A model generated the notes under the pieces. The model was not told where the DNA came from, made no database searches, and saw only the letters and a list, made by a program, of their open reading frames with translations. The position numbers and the translations under genes were made by a program. Below, in pieces: positions 7,188 to 14,592 of a stretch of 19,021 nucleotides of DNA; the first letter of the stretch is position 1, and every line of letters begins with the position of its first letter. This stretch comes from Clostridiales bacterium. GTDB taxonomy: Bacteria; Bacillota; Clostridia; Oscillospirales; Acutalibacteraceae. The DNA lies in contig JAAVHU010000035.1 in NCBI GenBank assembly GCA_014799585.1, forward strand, positions 1 to 19,021, given 5' to 3'.

Positions 7188-8005
7188 AACAATGCCTTAT
7201 ATATATCGCCTTTTTTAAACGGCGTTTTGGAAGCAATTTCTTTAGCAGCCATATTCATACTTAAGCCTTTTTCAACAAGCTCTTTTGCCTGCAAAACAGC
7301 ATCTTCAAGCGTTATTTCAGCAGCTTTTTCTTCCTTTTTGCCCTCTATGATAAGCACAATCTCTCCCCTAAGAGAGCCGTTTCCATAAAGCGCATTTGCT
7401 TCCTTAAGCGTTGTATTGATAACCTCTTCGTGAATTTTTGTTATTTCACGAACTATGGCAAGCCTCCTATCACCGAGCGTTGCATATAAATCCTTTAAAG
7501 TATTTGAAAGCTTATGCGGAGCTTCATAAAAAATAATTGTTCTTTTTTCGTCTTTTATCTCTTCAAGATGCTCAAAGCGGGATTTTTTTGAAACGCTTAA
7601 AAACCCTTCAAAGGTAAATCTTCCTGTTTCCATTCCCGATATTGCAAGTGCAGTTGCAAAAGCGGTTGGCCCCGGAACAGAAACAACCTGTATGCCAAGT
7701 TCGTGGCAAAGAGCAACCAAATCCTCTCCCGGATCTGAAATGGCGGGCATACCCGCATCTGTTACGATTGCGCAATCCTCGCCCTGTTGAATACGAGCAC
7801 AGATGATTTCGCCGCGTTCACGTTTATTATGTTCATAATAGCTTACCATTTCTTTCTTTATTCCGAAATGATTAAGCAGTTTTAAGGTTACTCTTGTATC
7901 CTCAGCAGCAATAAAATCAACTGCTTCAAGCGTATTAACAGCACGCGGAGAGAAATCAGACAGATTGCCTATCGGCGTGCCTACAACAAATAATTTTCCA
8001 CTCAT
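7184..8005 (-). CDS. rsmI: 16S rRNA (cytidine1402-2'-O)-methyltransferase
   Basis: RsmI uses SAM to 2'-O-methylate C1402 in the decoding centre of 16S rRNA. The 273-residue length is standard. Signatures of the tetrapyrrole-methylase fold are seen: VVGTPIGNLSD (7-17), AAEDTRVT, DAGMPAISDPG (83-93) and VPGPTAFATALAISG. The C-terminal small helical domain ends with TPFKKGDIYKALL, as in Firmicutes homologs (YabC/YraL type). It overlaps trmN6 by four bases upstream and the radical SAM gene by four bases downstream. Confidence 0.97.
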   Translation of the reverse strand: MSGKLFVVGTPIGNLSDFSPRAVNTLEAVDFIAAEDTRVTLKLLNHFGIKKEMVSYYEHNKRERGEIICARIQQGEDCAIVTDAGMPAISDPGEDLVALCHELGIQVVSVPGPTAFATALAISGMETGRFTFEGFLSVSKKSRFEHLEEIKDEKRTIIFYEAPHKLSNTLKDLYATLGDRRLAIVREITKIHEEVINTTLKEANALYGNGSLRGEIVLIIEGKKEEKAAEITLEDAVLQAKELVEKGLSMNMAAKEIASKTPFKKGDIYKALL

Positions 8006-8733
8006 TTATCATACCCATCGGCAAAAGAGCCGTAAACTTCTAACATTTCATCCGTAAATTTTCCGTTTTCTTTTTTGATTGAAAGCGTTGGTTCAACTCT
8101 TAAAAACGGCTTTGAATTTTTCTTTCCCTCAATGAGAAACAAAAACGGCTCTTCCCCGTTTTTATCCACAACAAAGCGAAGCCTTTTCGGCTCTAAGCTG
8201 TAATCTCTCATTATGCTTATTGCATCAACAAGCCTTTCAGGGCGGTGGCACATACAAAATCTGCCGCCGTATTTCAGAAGGTAAGCCGCCGCTTTCACTG
8301 CATCTTCAATATTGCAGCAAACCTCGTGGCGGGCAATTTTTGCACTTTCTCCAAGTGACTCAATTCCTGTTCCAACCGGCTTATATGGAGGATTCATAGT
8401 TACAAGCGTAAAACTTTCAGCCGTAAAATGCTCATTAATTTCACGCAAATCGCAAAGATGCGGAATAAGCCTTTCCTCAAATTCGTTATGCTCAATACTG
8501 CACTTCACCTGTTCATAAGCATTTTCCTGAATATCAAGGCAGTGAACCGTTTTTGGATATTCCTTTCTCAGCCACAAAAGGGGGATAATGCCGCACCCTG
8601 TTCCCATATCTATTGCAATATCCTTTGCTTTCGGCTTTGCGAAATAGGAAAGAAGTAATGCGTCTGTTCCAAAGGTATGCTCCCTGCTTGTTGCAATATG
8701 AACTTCATCTGATAGTCTTTCAAAAATATACAT
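8002..8733 (-). CDS. trmN6: tRNA1(Val) adenine-N6 methyltransferase family protein (YabB-like)
   Basis: A 243-residue Rossmann-fold SAM methyltransferase. IDMGTGCGIIPL (41-52) is motif I, CLDIQE contains the acidic motif II residue, and NPPY (114-117) is the catalytic motif of N6-adenine methyltransferases. Family knowledge: TrmN6 methylates A37 of tRNA(Val). In Bacillus the homolog yabB is encoded close to the rsmI homolog yabC, the arrangement seen here. AGGA lies about eight bases before ATG 8733. Which tRNA is modified in this organism is not shown. Confidence 0.9.
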   Translation of the reverse strand: MYIFERLSDEVHIATSREHTFGTDALLLSYFAKPKAKDIAIDMGTGCGIIPLLWLRKEYPKTVHCLDIQENAYEQVKCSIEHNEFEERLIPHLCDLREINEHFTAESFTLVTMNPPYKPVGTGIESLGESAKIARHEVCCNIEDAVKAAAYLLKYGGRFCMCHRPERLVDAISIMRDYSLEPKRLRFVVDKNGEEPFLFLIEGKKNSKPFLRVEPTLSIKKENGKFTDEMLEVYGSFADGYDK

Positions 8734-8741
8734 ATGTTTTC

Positions 8742-8912
8742 CTAAATTTTATTCGTCATCAGACGAAATAATTTTTTACACACTTCTTTCGGTGGTAATC
8801 TTCTTAATGCGTTTTCACACCAAATCACGACTCTATCAAATGCTCCACCGGAGCATTTTCCTAAAAATCTTGCGATTTTTAGAGAGCCGTCTGTATTAAA
8901 ACTATTCGTCAT
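8742..8912 (-). CDS. Possible 56-aa ORF inside the lepA-tail repeat element
   Basis: This frame starts with an ATG that overlaps the lepA stop codon and runs 56 codons to TAG. It contains [28 protein letters not shown] and a terminal FRLMTN that is also encoded at its start, because the ends are an 18-19-bp duplication. It is basic, with no recognised domain. There is no ribosome binding site, though lepA termination could allow reinitiation. It could equally be non-coding sequence of a mobile repeat. Confidence 0.22.
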   Translation of the reverse strand: MTNSFNTDGSLKIARFLGKCSGGAFDRVVIWCENALRRLPPKEVCKKLFRLMTNKI

Positions 8913-8921
8913 CAGACGAAA
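8750..8921. repeat. Direct repeat of the lepA 3' end flanking a 134-bp hairpin-rich segment
   Basis: The 19 bases at 8750-8768 are repeated exactly at 8903-8921, a period of 153 bases. The right copy encodes the last residues of LepA (SSDDE, then TAG); the left copy encodes the same SSDDE followed by TAA. The segment between contains two perfect hairpins: 8838-8858 (AAATGCTCC/GGAGCATTT) and 8861-8882 (CTAAAAATC/GATTTTTAG). It looks like insertion of a small element into the end of lepA with target duplication, or an expanded repeat. Confidence 0.75.
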
Positions 8922-8933
8922 GTTTTAATACAG
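8891..8933 (-). other. Long hairpin spanning the lepA stop codon
   Basis: CTGTATTAAAACT (8891-8903) and AGTTTTAATACAG (8921-8933) are perfectly inverted. Inside them TTCGTC and GACGAA pair around ATCA. The result is a 19-bp stem with a single bulged base that covers the last six lepA codons and the stop. There is no T-tract directly behind it, so it is an mRNA 3' stem or part of a mobile palindrome rather than a classical terminator. Confidence 0.7.
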
Positions 8934-10719
8934 CCATAAATGCTTCCTGCGGCACTTCTACTGAGCCGAACTGACGCATACGCTTTTTACCCTCTTTTTG
9001 CTTTTCAAGAAGCTTTTTCTTTCGTGTAACGTCACCGCCGTAACACTTTGCAAGCACATCTTTACGAAGCGCTTTAACCGTTTCTCTTGCAATAACCTTA
9101 CCGCCGATTGCAACCTGAATCGGAATTTCAAAAAGATGACGCGGAATATGTTCTTTCAGTTTTTCAGCAATTTTTCTTGCTCTCGGATATGCCTTATCTG
9201 TGTGAATAATAAACGAAAGCGCATCTATAATATCACCGTTGAGCATTACATCCACCTTAACAAGTTTGCTCTGTCTGTAATCTGCAACTTCATAATCAAA
9301 GGAAGCATAGCCCCTTGTTCGTGATTTAAGTGCATCAAAGAAATCATAAATAATTTCATTCAACGGAAGCTCATAATTGATATCCACTCTTTCAGGCGTG
9401 ATATAATTCATTGTTTTGAAAATGCCTCTTCTGTCCTGACACATATCCATAACCGTGCCAACAAATTCACTTGGCGCATAAATATGCGCATCACAGAACG
9501 GTTCTTCGCAGTAATCAATATTTGCAGGATCGGGATAATTGGTTGGATTATCAATTTCCATCATTGTGCCGTCAGACATATGAATTTTATAAACAACACT
9601 CGGAACGGTAGTTACAAGGTCTAAATTATATTCTCTTTCAAGCCTTTCCTGAATAATCTCAAGATGAAGCAAGCCCAGGAAACCACAGCGGAAACCAAAG
9701 CCGAGTGCACCTGAGGTTTCAGGCTCATAAGAAAGAGAAGCGTCATTAAGCTGCAGCTTTTCAAGTGCATCACGAAGTGCCTCATAGTCAGCACCATCTG
9801 CAGGATAAACACCGCAGAATACCATAGGATTAACCTTTCTGTATCCCGGCAGAGCTTCGGGTGCAGGATTTTCAGCAGTAGTAACCGTATCACCAACAAG
9901 TGCATCGTGAACCGTTTTGATAGAAGCTGTTATATAGCCAACCTCACCTGAGGTTAATTCGTTTGCCTTTTCCATAGAGGTTGCACGCATATATCCAACC
10001 TCAACAACAGTAAATTCTGCTCCTGTGGACATCATTCGCATTGTGTCGCCCGCTTTGATTTTACCTTCCATAACACGAACGTAAACGATAACGCCTCTGT
10101 ATGAATCATAGATAGAATCAAAAATCAATGCTTTAAGCGGTTTATCATCATCTGCCTGCGGAGGACGGATTTCATTAACGATATATTCAAGCACATCGCC
10201 CACATTTTCACCTGTTTTAGCTGAAACCCTTGGTGCTTCAAGGCAAGGAATACCAACAACATCTTCAACCTCATTGGCAACTCTTTCGGGATCTGCCGCA
10301 GGTAAATCTATTTTATTTATAACAGGAAGAATATCAAGATCGTGATCAAGAGCAAGATACGTGTTTGCAAGCGTCTGCGCCTCAACACCCTGTGAGGCAT
10401 CAACAATAAGGATTGCACCCTCGCAGGCAGCAAGAGAACGTGAAACCTCATAATTAAAGTCAACATGACCCGGAGTATCTATAAGATTGAAAACATAATT
10501 CTCTCCGTTTTTTGCAGTGTAATCAAGTTTTACCGCGTGTGCTTTTATTGTAATTCCACGTTCACGCTCTAAATCCATATCATCAAGAATCTGAGCCTGC
10601 ATATCTCTTTTTTCAACAGACTGTGTAAGCTCCAAAAGTCTGTCTGCAAGCGTTGATTTGCCGTGATCTATATGTGCAATAATTGAAAAATTTCTGATGT
10701 TATTTTTGTTAACAGCCAA
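8902..10719 (-). CDS. lepA: Elongation factor 4 (LepA), back-translocating GTPase
   Basis: A 605-residue translational GTPase that acts on the ribosome, where it is linked to back-translocation and 30S biogenesis. The G motifs are AHIDHGKS (15-22), [21 protein letters not shown] and SAKTGENV. The C-terminal domain contains the family-specific run around [20 protein letters not shown] that reaches the peptidyl-transferase centre. The start is TTG at 10719, eight bases after a strong GGAGG; no ATG is better placed. A consensus promoter lies just upstream at 10763-10791. The last codons lie in a hairpin and in a direct repeat (see 8750-8921). Confidence 0.98.
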   Translation of the reverse strand: MAVNKNNIRNFSIIAHIDHGKSTLADRLLELTQSVEKRDMQAQILDDMDLERERGITIKAHAVKLDYTAKNGENYVFNLIDTPGHVDFNYEVSRSLAACEGAILIVDASQGVEAQTLANTYLALDHDLDILPVINKIDLPAADPERVANEVEDVVGIPCLEAPRVSAKTGENVGDVLEYIVNEIRPPQADDDKPLKALIFDSIYDSYRGVIVYVRVMEGKIKAGDTMRMMSTGAEFTVVEVGYMRATSMEKANELTSGEVGYITASIKTVHDALVGDTVTTAENPAPEALPGYRKVNPMVFCGVYPADGADYEALRDALEKLQLNDASLSYEPETSGALGFGFRCGFLGLLHLEIIQERLEREYNLDLVTTVPSVVYKIHMSDGTMMEIDNPTNYPDPANIDYCEEPFCDAHIYAPSEFVGTVMDMCQDRRGIFKTMNYITPERVDINYELPLNEIIYDFFDALKSRTRGYASFDYEVADYRQSKLVKVDVMLNGDIIDALSFIIHTDKAYPRARKIAEKLKEHIPRHLFEIPIQVAIGGKVIARETVKALRKDVLAKCYGGDVTRKKKLLEKQKEGKKRMRQFGSVEVPQEAFMAVLKLSSDDE

Positions 10720-10762
10720 GTGTGCTTCCTCCGTTATATAACTAATTTATATATTATTCTTT

Positions 10763-10791
10763 ATTATATTAAATAAAGGCAAAAAAATCAA
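10763..10791 (-). promoter_or_regulatory. Sigma-A promoter of lepA
   Basis: TTGATT (10786-10791) and TATAAT (10763-10768) are separated by exactly 17 bases on the minus strand. The predicted start is about 37 bases before the lepA TTG codon. The promoter separates lepA from the preceding minus-strand unit, which ends at the hairpin 10804-10825. Confidence 0.85.
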
Positions 10792-10803
10792 GACAAAGCA
10801 AAA

Positions 10804-10825
10804 CCGCACTCTTTACCAAGTGCGG
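10804..10825 (-). terminator. Probable terminator of the rlmD-to-hypothetical unit
   Basis: On the minus strand CCGCACT and AGTGCGG form a stem around a loop that contains the stop codon of the hypothetical gene, followed by TTTTGCTTTG. The U-tract is short, so efficiency may be modest. Confidence 0.6.
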
Positions 10826-11331
10826 CGGCTAAAAACGTCATTCCAATCCCCATTAAACGCTTTCAAATCAAAATGCTTTTCTTCTCGTTTTCCATACGAA
10901 ATCCACACTTGATTTATACGTTCCGAAGGCATTTCAACAGGATTTCCGTCTGCATCTGTAATTGCCCAAAAAATTCTTTCTGCCTCAACCCAAGTGGTAT
11001 ATTGTTTTATTTCTTCTAAATGCTCTTTGCTCTGCTTTCCCCAACTATCATCACTAAGCCATATAACAGAATTGTTTTCAAGAAGCAATGCTACACTTCC
11101 TATCAATTCAAAATCATAATCTCTGTTTGTGTCTATATGCATATTGTGTATATGAGAAAACCGCAAAAGCACCCCTTAGTCCATAGTATCATATCTCAAA
11201 AATATTTCCACTAAGTCTTTTTCAGTGATATATTCAATTCTTTCAAGTGTAAAATCATGAAAAACCCAATTACTTTCTAAAAAGTTTTCAATGCCTTTTT
11301 CAGTTTTTTCAACTTCATACCAAACAGCCAT
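10813..11331 (-). pseudogene. Hypothetical gene split by an in-frame TAA
   Basis: The first part starts at ATG 11331 behind a strong AGGAGTGAT site and runs 51 codons (MAVWYEVEKTEKGIENFLES...) to TAA at 11176-11178. The same frame continues directly for a further 119 codons from GTG 11172 (or TTG 11166) to TAA at 10813. Joined, the two parts make one cytosolic protein of about 171 residues plus the interrupted codon. It is acidic, Trp-rich (WLSDDSW, TTWVEAERIFWAITDADGNPVEMP) and has no membrane segment. I recognise no named domain, although the joined layout resembles short uncharacterised gut-Clostridia proteins. A single base change (for example GAA to TAA) would explain it. Alternatives are reinitiation as two proteins, readthrough, or a sequencing error. 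It is the last gene of the rlmD unit. Confidence 0.7.
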
Positions 11332-11359
11332 AATATCACTCCTAAAAAACTAACTTACT

Positions 11360-11950
11360 TTAACATTTTATTTCCTCTTTAGAATTTATAATTGCACAAG
11401 CATATGTATCAAGCGGCAAATCTAACAACTGCATTATTCTGAGTTCATCAAGTGCATCAAAGAGGGCATTATGTGTTTCAAAATAACTATAATCACCTGT
11501 TAACATTCTCATCATCGGCTCAACGCCGAAATTACGCTTCAATCTGCCAGTTTTACAGCATTCGGCATTCAATGGGATTTTAGAATTATACTGCTTATAT
11601 GCCGCAACCTTTATGATATCGTACCACTTAAACCCTGATAATTCATTAAGATGCCCGTAATCAAACTTTGCATTATACGCAAAAATGGACTGCACACTAT
11701 TCTTATCAAAAAGACCAAGCAAATCATTTATTGCTTCATCACGATTACATTCAATGGCAGGCGGATTTCCGTTTATCTGCAACACAGATGAAAACATTCC
11801 GCCAATCATACATTCCTGCGTAAGAATATAATATTTCGTGGCAACAGGCTCAAAGGTTTCACAATCTGCAACAACAACACCGATAGACATAACTTCATCG
11901 CACCAATTTGTTTCCGTATCTATAACAGCAAAAGTTTTCATATTCTCCAT
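11360..11950 (-). CDS. DnaQ-like 3'-5' exonuclease (DEDDh type)
   Basis: A 196-residue exonuclease-domain protein. Exo I is AVIDTETNW with D and E, Exo II is IFAYNAKFDYGHL with the conserved FD, and Exo III is THNALFDALDELRIM with H and D; together they form the DEDDh metal site. It consists of the domain alone, as in small stand-alone exonucleases (RNase T/epsilon-like), and may trim DNA or RNA ends. A second ATG three codons inside (11941) is also possible. It starts 14 bases after the acyltransferase stop and is part of that unit. Confidence 0.88.
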   Translation of the reverse strand: MENMKTFAVIDTETNWCDEVMSIGVVVADCETFEPVATKYYILTQECMIGGMFSSVLQINGNPPAIECNRDEAINDLLGLFDKNSVQSIFAYNAKFDYGHLNELSGFKWYDIIKVAAYKQYNSKIPLNAECCKTGRLKRNFGVEPMMRMLTGDYSYFETHNALFDALDELRIMQLLDLPLDTYACAIINSKEEIKC

Positions 11951-11964
11951 ATTGTAATTATCCC

Positions 11965-13089
11965 TTAATGCTTCCTACTGTTCAGATTTTTCGAACTTTT
12001 ATTGAAGATTCTGCTAATGCTGTCTTCTATCCAGATACAGCAACGCTTAATTTTAAATAAATCAAAAAAGAAAATACGTACTCGGTCTACCAAAGAGCCA
12101 CCAAACCAAATCAACACGGCTGTGCCTAAAACAGCTAAAACCATCAACCATGCCGGCAAATTCAAATAGACAGTAAATGTTCCTGTTATCAATTTTTCAC
12201 GAATCAAAGGTTCTTCATGCAATAAATACACACCAAAGGATGCAGGTGCAAAGAATTTTATAAATTTAACCATTTGCGGTTTTATCTTAATATTCAAGAA
12301 AAACATAAACAAAAACAATGCACAAAAAACAATGGTAGGAGAAGTATAACGAATTAAAAAGGTTGAGTCTATTTTATTAGGCGATGAACTATCCTGAACT
12401 AAATCCATAATAAGTTTTACGCCCCAACTAATCAATACACACAAGAAATATCCCAACAGATTTTTCCAATTTTTCATATTATCCCATAAGCCGTATCTTC
12501 TGATATATGCTCCCACAAGATACATAATTACCAGCCAAAGGAAAGTGTATCCCCTGTCAAGGCGTGCTATATCCGCACGGAAAGCGGTTGGAAGAAAAGA
12601 GCAAACTATAAAGGTTACAAACAGGAGCTTCTGCATTGTTACCTTATCAAATTTATCTAATACAAGATTTAAAAACGGAATAAAGAAAAACATACAAAAA
12701 TATGCTCTTACATACCAATACGGGCCAAGTGCGAAAGAGAAAAACGCTTGTTTCACAGTGTCTGAAATATCTAATTTACCCGGTCTTAATATAGCGTATA
12801 ATATGCTTACAGATGCAATATAGAAAAACACCTGCAAATATACCATCATAAGATTCGTATATCTGTTTTTTGCACCATAACATACATAGCCTGAAATAAG
12901 AGCATAACAGTTTACCGCACAAAATGCAGCAGCTTCTAAAAACCATATAAGCTCATATTTTATGGAAAGAAATTCAGAGCCTCCAAGAAGCCCGCCGTGC
13001 CCCAAAACATGCAACACAGGAACCATAATCATACATACGATTCTTAATAAATCAATACCATAATTCCTTTTCATAGCTGTTTTTTCCAT
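11965..13089 (-). CDS. Acyltransferase family 3 membrane protein
   Basis: A 374-residue polytopic membrane protein with about ten helices. GIDLLRIVCMIMVPVLHV in the first helix carries the family-typical R and H residues, and FGVYLLHEEPLI near residue 290 is the closing motif of acyltransferase-3 (OafA/WecH type) enzymes. Such proteins move acetyl or other acyl groups onto exported sugars or cell-wall polymers. The start was set at ATG 13089 because AAAGG lies nine bases upstream; the ATG at 13098 abuts that site. It follows rlmD after 40 bases. The acceptor is unknown. Confidence 0.9.
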   Translation of the reverse strand: MEKTAMKRNYGIDLLRIVCMIMVPVLHVLGHGGLLGGSEFLSIKYELIWFLEAAAFCAVNCYALISGYVCYGAKNRYTNLMMVYLQVFFYIASVSILYAILRPGKLDISDTVKQAFFSFALGPYWYVRAYFCMFFFIPFLNLVLDKFDKVTMQKLLFVTFIVCSFLPTAFRADIARLDRGYTFLWLVIMYLVGAYIRRYGLWDNMKNWKNLLGYFLCVLISWGVKLIMDLVQDSSSPNKIDSTFLIRYTSPTIVFCALFLFMFFLNIKIKPQMVKFIKFFAPASFGVYLLHEEPLIREKLITGTFTVYLNLPAWLMVLAVLGTAVLIWFGGSLVDRVRIFFFDLFKIKRCCIWIEDSISRIFNKSSKNLNSRKH

Positions 13090-13129
13090 ATTCAACATCC
13101 TTTCTCAATTCATAACTTACATGCAAAAA

Positions 13130-14488
13130 TTATTCCTTAACAATTTCTGCTACACATTCAACATGAGGTGTGCGGGGGAACATATCTACGGCTGTAAGGT
13201 TTTTAAGAACATAGCCTTTTTCATTCAAAACTGCAAGATCACGCGCAAGGGTTGCACTATCGCACGAAACATAAACAATACGCTTTGCACCCATATTCTC
13301 AATAACATCAAACAGCTCTTTCTGACAGCCCTTTCGCGGTGGATCAACAATTACCAAATCAGGCTTTAAGCCCATTTTTTCAACTTCCTTTGCACCTTCA
13401 AACGCATCTGCACAGATAAAATCAGCATTATCCACATCGTTTAATTTTGCGTTTTCCTTTGCATTTTCGATTGCAGACGGCACAATTTCAATACCAACAA
13501 GATTTTTGCACTTATCGGCAAGCGTAAGCCCGATTGTGCCTGCTCCGCAATACATATCAACAACAGTTTCACTGCCCTGCAAATCTGCATATTCAGCAAC
13601 AAGAGAATACAGCTTTTCACATTGATTATGATTTACCTGATAAAAACTTTGAGGAGAAATAACAAATTTCTTGCCAAGCAGAATATCTGTTATTTTATCA
13701 CTGCCCCATATTGTTTTAGTCTTATCACCTAAGATAACATTTGTATTTTCTCTGTTGATATTTATAACAACGCTTTTAAGATTTTCAAATGCATTTTGAA
13801 GCGCACAAACAAGATAATCCTTATCAGGAATATCATTTCCGTTAATCACGGCACAAGCCATAATCTCGCCTGTGCCAAAGGCTTTACGAAAATAAATATG
13901 CCTTAAAAGACCTTTTCCTGTTCGCTCATCAAACGAGGTTATACTATTTTTTGCAACCCATTTTTCAAAGGCTTCAATGCCCTTTTCAAACTCAGCAGGC
14001 TGCAAAAGACAATCCCTGCACGGAATAATCCTGTGGCTTTTATAAGCATAAAAGCCTGCTGTTAAACTGCTGTTTTCTATGCAAACAGGATACTGTGCCT
14101 TATTGCGATAATGATTAATTTCACCAGCACCAACAATTTTTTCAACCTTAAAATCAATATGCCCGATTCGGCTGACTGCATCCTGCACTCTTGAAAGCTT
14201 ACATTTAAGCTCTTCATCATAGGTCATATCACGAAACGAACAGCCGCCGCACTTTTTTGAAACAGAGCAATCACTTTCAATTCTTTGAGGGGACGGCTCT
14301 AAAATTTCATCAATAATGCCTATTGCATAATTTTTAGAAACCTTAATAATATGTGCGGTTATTTTATCTTCGGGAACAGTGCCGCGAACAAAAACAGCAA
14401 AGCCGTTGTATCTGCCTATTCCGCTTCCCTCTGAGGTTACAGCATCTATATATAATTCAATTTTATCATTTTTTTGAATATTCAACAT
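13130..14488 (-). CDS. rlmD: 23S rRNA (uracil-5)-methyltransferase, RlmD/RlmCD family
   Basis: A 452-residue TrmA/RumA-type enzyme that makes m5U in 23S rRNA; in Gram-positives one RlmCD may modify both U747 and U1939. An N-terminal TRAM domain occupies about 5-62. Cysteines C74, C80 and C83 (DCSVSKKCGGC) with C157 or C160 bind a [4Fe-4S] cluster. VVDMYCGAGTIGL (308-320) binds SAM, DPPRKGC is at 381-387, and C408 in VYVSCDS is the catalytic nucleophile. A GGTGA site precedes ATG 14488. It leads the unit rlmD, acyltransferase, exonuclease, split hypothetical. Confidence 0.95.
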   Translation of the reverse strand: MLNIQKNDKIELYIDAVTSEGSGIGRYNGFAVFVRGTVPEDKITAHIIKVSKNYAIGIIDEILEPSPQRIESDCSVSKKCGGCSFRDMTYDEELKCKLSRVQDAVSRIGHIDFKVEKIVGAGEINHYRNKAQYPVCIENSSLTAGFYAYKSHRIIPCRDCLLQPAEFEKGIEAFEKWVAKNSITSFDERTGKGLLRHIYFRKAFGTGEIMACAVINGNDIPDKDYLVCALQNAFENLKSVVININRENTNVILGDKTKTIWGSDKITDILLGKKFVISPQSFYQVNHNQCEKLYSLVAEYADLQGSETVVDMYCGAGTIGLTLADKCKNLVGIEIVPSAIENAKENAKLNDVDNADFICADAFEGAKEVEKMGLKPDLVIVDPPRKGCQKELFDVIENMGAKRIVYVSCDSATLARDLAVLNEKGYVLKNLTAVDMFPRTPHVECVAEIVKE

Positions 14489-14501
14489 AAATCACCATTA
14501 A

Positions 14502-14530
14502 TATAATAGCATATGTAATTTTAAATATAA
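14502..14530 (-). promoter_or_regulatory. Weak candidate promoter of rlmD
   Basis: On the minus strand TATTAT lies about 17 bases behind TTTATA, just upstream of the rlmD ribosome binding site. The -35 box matches only four of six consensus bases, so this is tentative, but a promoter is expected here because the ATPase terminator lies directly upstream. Confidence 0.35.
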
Positions 14531-14551
14531 AGAAATTTTTTTTAGGCAAAC

Positions 14552-14580
14552 AAAAAGCCTTCCCATTAAAGGGAAGGCTT
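14552..14580 (-). terminator. Intrinsic terminator of the ATPase gene
   Basis: AAGCCTTCCC and GGGAAGGCTT form a perfect 10-bp stem with a six-base loop, followed on the minus strand by TTTTTG. It starts 13 bases after the stop codon of the P-type ATPase. Confidence 0.92.
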
Positions 14581-14592
14581 AATTATAAGATT

